From positions 127,898,937 through 127,962,936 of the forward strand of contig OZ018321.1 of NCBI GenBank assembly GCA_963969495.1: DNA of 64,000 bases, given 5' to 3'. The notes below the pieces were generated by a model, which searched no databases, had not been told where the DNA came from, and saw only the letters and a list, made by a program, of their open reading frames with translations. A program made the position numbers and the translations under genes. How positions within the stretch are numbered: position 1 is the first letter of the stretch; the number at the start of each line of letters is the position of its first letter. Of the stretch, positions 44,370-53,859 are shown piece after piece. The stretch comes from Ceratothoa steindachneri (taxonomy: Eukaryota > Arthropoda > Malacostraca > Isopoda > Cymothoidae).

Positions 44370-45130
44370 GAGCGTAGAAGTTGTACTGACCTGGTGTATC
44401 TTGTGAGAAGGAGGGGTGCTTCTAAACTGCGAGTTTTGAGGGCTGTTGGACCTCACATCGCCAGGAACTCCACAGGAATAGCATACTATGGTCCTCCTCG
44501 GGAAGGACGAAGCAGAAGTTTGGGAGAAAAGGGCTTAACATCACGGTGGTCCGACGAGAAGAGAGGTTTGAATTTGAAGGGCCCAGTCACCTTAACGAAC
44601 TTATTCCCATTATTAAGAACAAATTTGTTCTTGCTGGTTTTGTATTTAGGAGATGGGGGTTCTGATTTATTCCCTTCCTTCGAATAACAGTTGTGGCTAG
44701 TCGCGTAGACTTCTGCCTACTAGATGCATTCCTTGTGAGTACAGCACCTCCGGTTCTTCACGAAAGATCTGATTTCCGAAAAAAGCGACGCAAGAAATTG
44801 GTCCTTTAGAACGAAATTGACAGACGTCGTATTCATGAGGCACCTTGGACGCGTCAATCTAGAAATTAAAATGACGCTGTAGGGAGTAGCCGAACTGTCG
44901 GAAGGTCTCGTTAGGTTGAATACGACACTGCATATATTTAATTCAATAGAAATCTGGGGTTATCTTTTAAGCGGCGAGATAAAAATATCTCCAAGTTGAG
45001 AGCTCAACAGAGGCAATAATTTTGCTACGCCGTCCGTCTCGATGCCCCACTGGTTCACCTCGTCGATCATTTCGAAGTGGTTGAGATAAGATCAAATTCT
45101 TCACCTTCCTTATGGTCGCAGACTGCGGTG
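44370..45130 (-). pseudogene. Gypsy gag: capsid with SCAN-like C-terminus and degenerate zinc knuckle
   Basis: Minus-strand frames give IDEVNQWGIETDGVAKLLPL (capsid N-terminal helices). Then QPNETFRQFGYSLQRHFNF, IDASKVPHEYDV and VLKDQFLASLFSEIRSFVKN follow. That pattern (P-x-E-T..F..L...F..W.., then L..D-Q-F-L....) is the one shared with the SCAN domain. A knuckle follows at about 44465-44500, CYSCGVPGDVRSNSP, in which the His and last Cys of C-x2-C-x4-H-x4-C are Asp and Ser. Several stops and frame changes. Gag would form the particle and bind RNA. Confidence 0.7.
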
Positions 45131-45299
45131 CGTCTAGTCAATCACTTGAGGAATTTATGGAGAGCGTCTCGTTCTCGCTCTGCTTATTTCCAATTCGTGA
45201 GAGCGAATTCTCTCTCTTTCTTCTCGTTCCTTTTCTCTTTCTTCTCGTTCTTTTACTCTTTCTTTAGGTTCCTTTTCTCTTTTTCTTCTTCGTGAATGT

Positions 45300-46700
45300 A
45301 GGCCATTAGATCTTTGCCACTGAGTCGGACAGACTCAACTTGGGCCTTGAAAATTTCAAACGGCGACACGCTGCTGGTTTACGCGATTGGCACAACAACG
45401 AGAATTAAATTAACTCACGGCAATGAATATGGCTGAATTATGGATTCCTTCACGCACGAACGGAAGTGCAAATGGTTTAGCTAACATACTAAAAGACAAA
45501 CAACAAGAGGGGGGGGGGAGATATTCGCGAGAAAGCTTCTGCGGTTGAGATTTCACTGCAATTGAGACGAGAGTTACAGCACTCCGAGCACAGCAATACG
45601 AAGAATAATACTATTTTCTATACCTTTAATTTACGGCACGAGATGACGCCTTGAAGGACAACAATTCAATTCCGTGGAGAAATAAAATTAATAATAAACA
45701 CGGTCCCTCGATAATTAATTCACAAAAAAATAAATTGGAACGGGAATAAATACACTTCGCAAATAGGTATGCAATGGTTATTTCTCACCTTTTAAACTCC
45801 AGAACCGGGACCAAGATTAGCCAACAATTAACAATTTAACTAAGTTTAACCAATAAAATGATCAAATTTCAATCAATTGATTGACCAAGATTAACCCCTA
45901 TAACCTGATACCAGTTTAATATAGATGTCATAGAATAGGATCAAGTTAACCCTTTCTGCGTTTCGAGTGCGAGGGAGTTTTATTATATAAGCAGAGTGCA
46001 AATTAACAGAATGTAGGTTGGCAAATAGTCGACTATCTTGGAAGTTCCGGTATAACAGAAAAACAGGTAGAAAAATAACTTTACTAATATGCAAATTAAT
46101 ATTATTTTACAAGGTTAAAAGGAGTTTTAAAACAAGCTATATACACATTAGATGTACACGGGTCTCAGCGGCTAAAAGGGGGGGGGGAGATTTGGTGGGG
46201 ACGTTCAGGGTACAAACAAACGAACAATATTGACCAAAGGTCGTTCGAATGACCTTGAACGTATACGAAGCCGACGATGAAGACTTACACGGGGAGGAGG
46301 GAGGGGGGGGGGAGCACTTACACAGGAGAGTTGCGCGTTGCTGTTACTTCGAATAATAGTCTCTTGACAATGACTATTAACGGGTGAACTTAGATCTTAC
46401 TTTCCTTTAAAACACGAATCGAGACTCAGCGCGCTGCGTTCGAGGAGCGAGTGGAAGCGGGTACTAGGTAGACTCAGGTGAATTAACGGGAATACCGGGA
46501 GCTTAATGGGTTCTGCGGATACGAACGGGAAAGTGCAGAGTGTGGATACTGACGGGGCAGGGTAGGCGGCGGATACTCTTTCTTACTCTGGCGCCGGAGG
46601 ATTTATAGTTTGGTCAAATGGGGGTTCCTCTCCCCTCCGGCCGAAGGGGAGGGTTCCAGGGTTGCAGGGTCCCAGCAGAAGAGAATAGTCTCACCCTTTT
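45300..46700 (-). other. Gypsy leader and untranslated region
   Basis: About 1.4 kb between the 5' LTR and gag with no domain recognised. It holds G-runs at 45512, 46180 and 46300 and a TTCTCTTTC-rich tract at 45214-45292. A TGGGACCCTGCAACC stretch about 25 bases inside the LTR on the minus strand could be a primer-binding site, but I cannot match it to a tRNA with confidence. Confidence 0.45.
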
Positions 46701-46944
46701 TGCGCGATCGCGGGAAGGTTCCTAAACTTCGAGGCGAAACTTTGTCCGACTTCAGATGGGACCTTTTGGGCTCTCAAACTTGTCGCAGCCTTCTGTGATG
46801 GCGGCATTTCAGGTCACCGCGGAGTATCACGGCGTCTCATTATTTCGCCCGGGTGTCTGTTGTCTCTCTCTTTATTGGAGGGGGAGGCGGCGCGTATCTT
46901 CCTCTCTTTGTCTCTGTCTCTGTTTCTCTCTCTGATCTCTGACA
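46701..46944 (-). repeat. 5' LTR of the Gypsy element
   Basis: 244 bp. On the minus strand it starts TGTCAGAGATCAGAGAG and ends ..CGATCGCGCA. Similar along its whole length to the 3' LTR: GGTTCCTAA.., CGAGGCGAAACTTTGTCCG, TTTTGGGCTCTCAAACTTG and GGCGGCGCGTATCTTCCTC are shared. Confidence 0.88.
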
Positions 46945-46969
46945 AACGACATTATTCTTTTTATTCCTA

Positions 46970-48527
46970 CATTTATTCTTGCAGTATATGGCGAATTTAT
47001 TCTCTTTTCTTAGATTTAATTTATTCGGCATATAATGACTTTTAATCTATATTCGCTATTGGTAAGCTTAATTTATCAAGTATATAGCGGTGTTCTCGCT
47101 ATTTGAAAATTGTATTTATCAATCATATAGCTTTAATTGTATTCATAAACCTAATTTATCAAACAAATAACTTTCTTACTATTAGTATAGTTAATTTATC
47201 AACAATATATCAACAGTTTTCTCGCCATTTGTAATTTTATCTTATCAAGTATGTAGCGAAGGTTTTCTCACCCTTTAACATTTTCTTGATAGAACACATA
47301 GTTTCAGTTGTTCGTTAATTTGTAAACTTAATTTATCAAACATAGAACGATAATTTTTTCGCTATTCGCAAATTTGATTTCTCAAGTATAGACCCACAAT
47401 TTTATTGATATTGTTAAATTAATTTTATCAAGCATATATCAACAAGTTTCTCTATTTTAGTACATTTTGTTATCAAGCATATAGCTTCAGATTTCTCGCT
47501 ATTAGAAAATTTTATTTATCCAGAATATAGTGACAGTTTCTCGCTATTCATAAATTTAATTTTCTCGTTATTCGCAAAACGTACTTTTAGTAAATTAAAT
47601 TTATCAACCATATACCGACAGGATTCTCGCTATTTATTTAATTTATCAATCATATAACGAGCTTTTAGTCGATATTCGTAAATTTAATTTAAGAAGCATA
47701 GTTCGACAGTTTTCTTACTATTCTTAAATTTAATTTATTAAGCCCAGAACGACAGTTTTCAATCTATTCGTAAATTTAATTTATCAAGCATATAATGACA
47801 ATTTTATCGATATTCCTAAAATTAATTTAGCAAGCATATAAAAACTTTTTTTCGCTATTCGTAAATTTAATTGAGCAAGAAGAAAGCGAGAATTTTCTCC
47901 CTATTAGTAAACATAAGTTATCAAGCATAAAAGGACAGTTTTCTCTCTATTTATAAAATTATTTTATCAAGCATAAAAGGAGTGTTTTCTTTCTAATCGT
48001 AAATTTATTTTATCAAGCATAAAAGTCCAGTTTTTTCTCTAATCGTAAATTTATTTTATCAAGCATAAAAGTCCAGTTTTCTCTCTAATCGTAAATTTAT
48101 TTTATCAAGCATAAAAGTCCAGTTTTCTCTCTAATCGTAAATTTATTTTATCAAGCATAAAAGTCCAGTTTTTTCTCTAATCGTAAATTTATTTTATCAA
48201 GCATAAAAGTCCAGTTTTCTCTCTAATCGTAAATTTATTTCATCAAACATAAAAGGCCAGTTTTCTCTCTAATCGTAAATTTATTTTATCAAGCATAAAA
48301 GTCCAGTTTTCTCTCTAATCGTAAATTTATTTTTTCAAGCATAAAAGGCCAGTTTTCTCTCTAATCGTAAATTTATTTTATCAAGCATAAAAGGCCAGTT
48401 TCCTCTCTAATCGTAAATTTATTTTATCAAGAATAAAAGGCCAGTTTTCTCTCTAATCATAAATTTATTTTATCAAGAACATATTGAAATTTTTCTTGCT
48501 ATTCGTAAAATTAATATGTCAAGCATG
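46970..48527. repeat. 46-bp-period satellite array, left part
   Basis: The unit is AAATTTATTTTATCAAGCAT followed by AAAAGTCCAGTTTTCTCTCTAATCGT. The outer region (46970-47980) is strongly diverged, with TTTATCAAGCATATA-(A)-CGACAGTTTTCTCGCTATTCG variants of about 45-55 bp. The inner region (47985-48480) has about 11 nearly identical 46-bp units (starts 48001, 48047, 48093...). Strict-period core with decayed flanks. Confidence 0.93.
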
Positions 48528-48529
48528 TA

Positions 48530-49710
48530 CAAAGTGTTCGAGCTAAATATGACGGTTCGCATATAACCCCCTTTCCCCGAAATATCTCAGCCAAAAATCA
48601 ATGTATTTAAAAAAAATATATATTAAATAGATTATGAGTGGAAGATAACAGTTCACTCAAAGTCGCCACCATCAGCTTACACCACAGCCTCAAGACCACT
48701 CCAGAACCTGACGCATGCGTTCTTCAATGTGTTCCTGGGAAGATCTTTGAACATCTCGTTGGTCTTGGCCACCAGCTCGGCCTTGTAGTTGCAGGCAGAG
48801 GGGTTGGTTTGGTGTCTTTATAAGCCAGGTTCCACGCACAGTATCAAGGGGATTAATATCGGGGGTTCTAGAGGGCCAGAAAATAGGGCTCGTGAAGTCG
48901 TAGAAATTTTCTGACAACCACTTCTGACTCTCTCCGGATGTATGGCCTTCTGGCAGCAACTCTCCCCAGCTAGGGTTTGAGCACAGTCTCCAGCAGTTCC
49001 ACCTAGCTACCTGAATTGAGCTCAAGACCCTGATCAAAGATGTGGGGCGTCATGGCGTCACTCTCACTGGAGACACACCTAAAGTCCATCACAGTTTGGG
49101 GAAACTTGGTTTTCATGGTACATGGAATGTCGCATGGATTATAGGAAGAAATTATTTTCATCTGAGAAGAACCAGATCATCCCAACAAGATGGTTCAACT
49201 TGTTCAGGACCTTCCTTGCCTTCTTTAAGCGGTTCCCATTGGCCTCGGCTGTCAGAATTTGTCCCATGCACCTCTTGTACGAGTGTTAGCGAAGGTCGTC
49301 GTTCAGGGCGAGCTTCATGATGGTGACTTCAACATCTATCTCTTGCCAAAGCCCAGATTCCCTTGTTCTAGTCTTTAATCACCCTTTTTGCAGTTGTTGG
49401 ATGAATTCCGGCCTGCACACGCAGTCAGAAGTCCTGTTGTGTTTTTTTTAGCTGGCCACGGCTTCATAATCTCTGTTGCAGCTGTTAATGTCACATCTTA
49501 CACAATTTAGAGTGTTATTAACATAGCATTTAGCACCAGTCATGATTTCGGAATTTTGATACCCGGTGAAAATCATGATGATGCAGGTAACTCTTTTCCA
49601 ATATTTAGATGACTTGCCCTCTTCCAAGTCAGCTACCTTTTTTCGCAAATAAAATTTACTCTGTATGCTATCCAACGTTAAAAATCTTCAGATTTAGTCC
49701 GAACACCCTG
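48530..49710 (-). mobile_element. Tc1/mariner-type transposon M3 inside the satellite (1181 bp)
   Basis: Left end CAAAGTGTTCGAGCTAAATA; right end, on the opposite strand, CAGGGTGTTCGGACTAAATC. Flanked by TA at 48528-48529 and 49711-49712. The satellite pattern resumes immediately after the right TA, so the transposon landed in the array. Confidence 0.92.
48690..49640 (-). pseudogene. M3 transposase relic
   Basis: The minus-strand frame (48690-49037) contains SQKWLSENFYDFTSPIFWPS and RTPDINPLD, the region of the third catalytic Asp in Tc1/mariner transposases of the ..S-P-D-I-N-P-L-D type. Nearby shifted frames give H-I-F-D-Q-G-L and GRVAARRPYI; the F-Q-Q-D second catalytic block is disrupted. 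The N-terminal half is scrambled by stops. The subfamily cannot be fixed because the D2-D3 spacing is broken. Confidence 0.82.
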
Positions 49711-49712
49711 TA

Positions 49713-50120
49713 TCAACATTTTCTAGATATTCGAAAATTTGTTTATTAAATTATTTCGCCACACTTTTATCTCAATTTGTAAATTAAACTTATCAACCAT
49801 AGCTGACCGTTACCTAGTTTTCCTAATTTTACCATATCAAGTATACCTATACATAGCTGCAGTTTGCTCGCTCTTCGTAATTTTAATTTATCAAATATAT
49901 ATCTGAAGTTTTGCTGCTATTCTTAAATTAAATATTTCAACCAGAAACGACAGTTTTTTTAGGTACATGCACGTAAATTTAATTAATCAATATATAGCTG
50001 CAGCTTCTTTCTCTCAATTCTTAAAATTAATTTATCAACCATATAAAAAGATTTTCGCGCCATTCTTGAATTTAATTTATCAGTCATATAGCGACAGTTT
50101 TCTCTCTATTCTTAAACATA
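49713..50120. repeat. 46-bp-period satellite array, right part
   Basis: Diverged units (TTTATCAACCATATA, ..TTCTCGCTATTCTTAAATTTAAT) continue the array beyond mariner M3 and fade out near 50120. Confidence 0.85.
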
Positions 50121-50872
50121 TTTTTAAACTCAAACATTTGACCTTTTCTGGCGTTGTGCCCTAATTCCGAAATAAATTTGCGTCAATTCCCCATTTTCCC
50201 AAATAAATTGATGAGATTTCTAAAGTCTTACCATAAATATGCGCTGGGTCCTCATATCAAAGAGATGAGGGGGAAAGGGTTTCAAAGTTTCACGCCTAAG
50301 CTTTAATAACGCTCTTATTTGAATGAAAGAGAAACTTAATAGCCAATAAATTATTGAAAATAATTAAAAATTTCAAGAATGAGGAGTCATAAATTGAGTG
50401 ACAAAAATGTTTGTTTATTTGCGATGTCATTCAACACCGTAATATTAATTCGCGTCGTCATCCAAACAACTACAAAATTACAAAGCAGAGGCCCACGAAG
50501 GGACTTCAAATTTCTCTCTTTTTTTCAGAAAGTCTCAGAAATTGGCAATGTGATTTATTGAAAAAAGCCAAAACCACCAAAGGAATTTCCAACATAAAAA
50601 AGAGCGCTGTTAAGAAAGAGTTGAAATGAGAGGTAGTGGAAATAGGTGGGAAGTACATGGCCCCACTGTAGAGTTCGATGACCTTGAGGACGTGTATTTC
50701 TCATGACCTTGCCCATGTTGGCCAACAATGGCAGGTAGCCTTGAGAGTAAAGTGAAACTGTATCACTTATCCTTCCAAAACTAGATCACGACAGTAAAAG
50801 GAAACAAATGAACGAGAAGCAAGTCCTGAGTTGAACACAGTAAAGTTGACCATTCTATTTCCTAGTAGACAA
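50121..50872. other. Unassigned sequence
   Basis: No domain, terminal repeat or tandem structure recognised. AT-rich, with short open frames only. Confidence 0.45.
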
Positions 50873-51592
50873 AAGGTTAATGGAATAGTAGTAGAGTAAA
50901 AACCAAAAGTAGTGGTGAGAGAGCGCGAGGAAGAAGTACCACAACAACTTACCAAGACCCCCTCAGAGAGTTCATTTTGGGGCTTTATTAATTTATAGTC
51001 AGGCGGGAAGACGTCCAGAGCCTCTAAGTACCAAGTGTAACATACTATACAGGGTCCCCTCTGCATGTTGATTAGGTTTGGTTAGTTAAGTTAGGCTAGG
51101 TTAGGTAAGCCAAAATAAATATATTAAAATACCTAGCCTAACCTAGCTTTACTTTACCTAGCCTAACGTAACTCCTAAATATGGGACGTTTCAACCAACC
51201 AGGCTAGTACTGAAATAGTCTTATCATAATTTCTGAAGAGTTGGTACGGCAGATAAAGGTCACCCCTTTAATCGGGTTATTTTCAAATTGACCCTTTTGA
51301 ACAAAAGGGTCTCACTAGCTTTACCATTTGGAGAACAGCGTTCCATAGCTCAATTGGGGTTGTTGTTCTTCAAAATATCCGTGGTTTTCCACTCGGCTAG
51401 CCCATAGCAGCTCCCAGGCCTAAAAGGAAAAATCGATGGAGTTAGTTTTATTTTTGTTCTTAGGTGAGGTGAGGGTTTTCTATTGAGACAGCCAATAAGT
51501 TTCTTTAGTTTCTTTTCTCCCTTCATGGCGGCAATGAACGAGGGCATTGCTACCGCATGCCAAACGAGATAGCAAACAAAGGTTTCATTTTG
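50873..51592. repeat. Dispersed repeat R, copy 2
   Basis: Same orientation and order of landmarks as copy 1 at 39712-40450, about 11.16 kb away. Carries the same TTAGG-like inverted hairpin (GTTAGGCTAGGTTAGGTAAG .. CCTAGCCTAACCTAGC). Right of the shared region the sequence differs from that beside copy 1, where an LTR begins. Confidence 0.88.
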
Positions 51593-51679
51593 AGAAACAA
51601 GAGAGAATTTTCGAGTTGCCAACAGGCAGACTATATACGGTGTAGAGGAGACCTTATTGAATAAAGATTGATTATACAG

Positions 51680-52050
51680 GCGTTTATTGGCAAATAAAGG
51701 TAGGGGGATTTTATTAAAATAGTTAATTAGAAAATTTGACACGTGATTACAACTGGGGATTTGCTAAACAGAAGATACATGTTCGCAGGTATTGGCAAAT
51801 AGGCAGAGGTGTGTTTTATTAGATTGGCGAATACGGCATGTGTTTTTTTACGCTGGTATTGGTAAATAAGCCGTGTTTTACGCGGATATGAGCAAATATG
51901 AAGACGTGTTTTTCTTGGGCATTGACAAATATGGAAAGGTAATTTTTACAAGGATTTTGGCATATACGGGCAAATGGGTTTTACTGTGGTTTTGGCAAAT
52001 AAGGACCCGTCGTCATGTTTTTATATTTGCTTTCTCGTACAAGTGTAGGC
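51680..52050. repeat. Degenerate tandem repeat (TATTGGCAAATA..GTGTTTT motif)
   Basis: About eight units of roughly 40-50 bp with core GGTATTGGCAAATA-GGACGTGTTTTA. Strongly diverged, soft boundaries. Confidence 0.65.
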
Positions 52051-52258
52051 GGGATGTGGAAAAGTAAATACATATCACGAGTAGCTAGAAATCGAGAGAA
52101 CACGCAATTTTTCTGAACCTACTCGTTTCGCTATGTATTCAGCGCGCCTGCTGAACAGTTTTCCTCAATTGCGTTCGTAGTTTAAATCAATTGCCCGTAC
52201 AATCCTCCAAATGTAATCTCTCTTTATGCTTTCATTGTATAATCCATGGTATCTAAGT

Positions 52259-53431
52259 TCAAAGTTCAGTATTTCTTAATGAAAGCGCACCCCGTTGCTC
52301 ATCTGTGTATGCTTCCATATTCTCCTTGAACTTGTCAAGCTGAGCATTAAAGATGTGCACGTTCAGGGACATCCTGCAGACTATGTGGCCATAGCTCTTC
52401 AATAAGTTCTCAACTAATTCCACATAATTCTCAGCGTTTTGGTTCCCCCCAAAAACCTGACACACCGAAACAAAACTCTTCCAGACTTTTTTTCCTTTTT
52501 AGTAAGTATTTCAGGGAATTCTGAATAGAGATTTTTCTGATTTGTGTTCCAACAAAGACACCAGCTTTCACCTTTGCTTCAGAGAGTTTGAGAGAGAAAA
52601 TTCTAAGATATTTGAAGGCTGCAGATTCTTTGTTAAGAACTCTAACAAACTGCTTCATGAGGCCTAGTTTTAAATGTAATGGCGGGAACAATATCTTTTA
52701 AGAGTCTATTAAATGTTTATGGTTAACATTATGCCCGCCACAGATAACTCACTCCTCTGATGCCCCTGCTTTTTGTGTTATTCCTACTGCCCCAAAGACA
52801 GAGATGGCATGTAAACTTGGTAAATCTTTCCTGGAGACCTACCAAAAATGCGACCATTTTGTAGTCCCCAAATCACTTTCCAGCCATACTCCTTACAATT
52901 CAAAACTTGTAGCAGGAGCTTGACAAGGTTATTTATAGACCTCCTTTAAAATACTGAATGAGCCAATGGAAGATATAGATGACATGTAATTCCAATTGAA
53001 TCAAACAGATAAGCTACATGATTGCATCGCGTAGCCCAGCTTGATAAGTAAACTTTTGAAAAATGTGTATGACATTTCCTTTTGCTCGTCGCTTTCACCT
53101 TTTCATCCCTAAAATCCCACTTTTCGAGCGTGCAAATCAAAAACTCAGCATTTGACTTTGTCGAGCCAAACTCTCTGACAAGGTCATTGAGGTCTCTTTG
53201 GTTTGGATAGTATGGATTCCTTTCAACAGCCATATCTCTGACAGTGTAGTCTACATCTTCACTCATCTTTTCAGCTTCTGAATTGTTGCTTTCTTCTAAG
53301 GATAGCTTATTCCTTCCTGGAGGGTTAGGTGCAGGAAGATCAGTACTATGTGGTACTGGTACAAACGAAAATAGAAGATCAGGATAGAAAATAACAGGTG
53401 CGTTTTTGTCATTTTGGAAGTTTATAGCCAC
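52259..53431 (-). pseudogene. Relic of an uncharacterised multicopy arthropod protein family
   Basis: Minus-strand frames in order: RDLNDLVREFGSTKSNAEFL (about 53200), then shifted pieces ATRCNHVAYLFDSIGITC and LYLPLAHSV. Then FPPLHLKLGLMKQFVRVLNK, AAFKYLRIFSLKLSEAKVKA and GVFVGTQIRK (52691-52530). Finally ENYVELVENLLKSYGHIVCR and MSLNVHIFNAQLDKFKENM (52420-52310), ending with T-D-E-Q-R. I recognise this pattern as a protein found in many near-identical copies in spider, tick and insect assemblies, with no named domain that I can give. Its multicopy nature suggests a mobile or selfish element, but I see no terminal repeats here. At least four frame changes. Confidence 0.65.
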
Positions 53432-53859
53432 TCACAATAGATAGTAAATAAATAGACGGTCCAGAGTACCAGGGAGCTAGAATACCCAATATATACAAGA
53501 ACAGCTGTCGTTTCTTGACAGGCACCCTCAAGGATACTAACCTTGTGTTACAAGTATGGTTGCAACATGGGTGAATGTGGATACCGCACTTTATAGGACT
53601 CAGGGATGACTTCCACAGCCCTGCCACAAAGGATAACAGCACATCATTCCGGATGGAGCCATCAAACGCCACAGTATAAAGCATCGGTAAACTCTCACCC
53701 AAGAAATGATGTAGAACAACACTACCATTATTCTCCGGGAGAGTAATCGCAGACGACTACGTATGGCTGAAGCCGTAACATATGACAAAAAAGATCGCGA
53801 ATAAACATTGAAATCCATCTCAAAAGCAATGTGCTCACGCTGTCTGGGCATCGCAGAAT
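53432..53859. other. Unassigned, possibly the decayed endonuclease start of LINE D2
   Basis: No clear motif until G-G-D-L-N-A at 53865. Plus-strand codons are scrambled. Confidence 0.4.

Larger units (their letters stand above)
40451..46944 (-). mobile_element. Ty3/Gypsy LTR retrotransposon with Gmr1-like order (gag-PR-IN-RT-RH)
   Basis: Bounded by direct LTRs (40451-40711 and 46701-46944), with a polypurine tract beside the 3' LTR. Minus-strand coding order, 45.1 kb downwards: gag, protease, integrase (zinc finger, core, GPY/F), RT, RNase H. In ordinary Gypsy elements integrase comes last. Here it lies between protease and RT, the copia-like order described for the Gmr1 group. RT, RH and IN are nevertheless of Gypsy type (GPY/F module, RDTGC protease). 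Flanking bases outside the LTRs (CATTT / AACGA) do not match, so the TSD is lost or the ends have recombined. Every domain has stops or frameshifts. Confidence 0.85.

Noticed and set aside
47985..48480. CRISPR-like appearance of 46-bp units
   Set aside because: Complete unit conservation with no spacers. It is a satellite that grades into decayed copies.
39712..51592. The R repeat pair as LTRs of one large element
   Set aside because: No PPT or primer-binding site beside them. The interior holds an independent LTR element and a satellite, and R lacks TG..CA ends.
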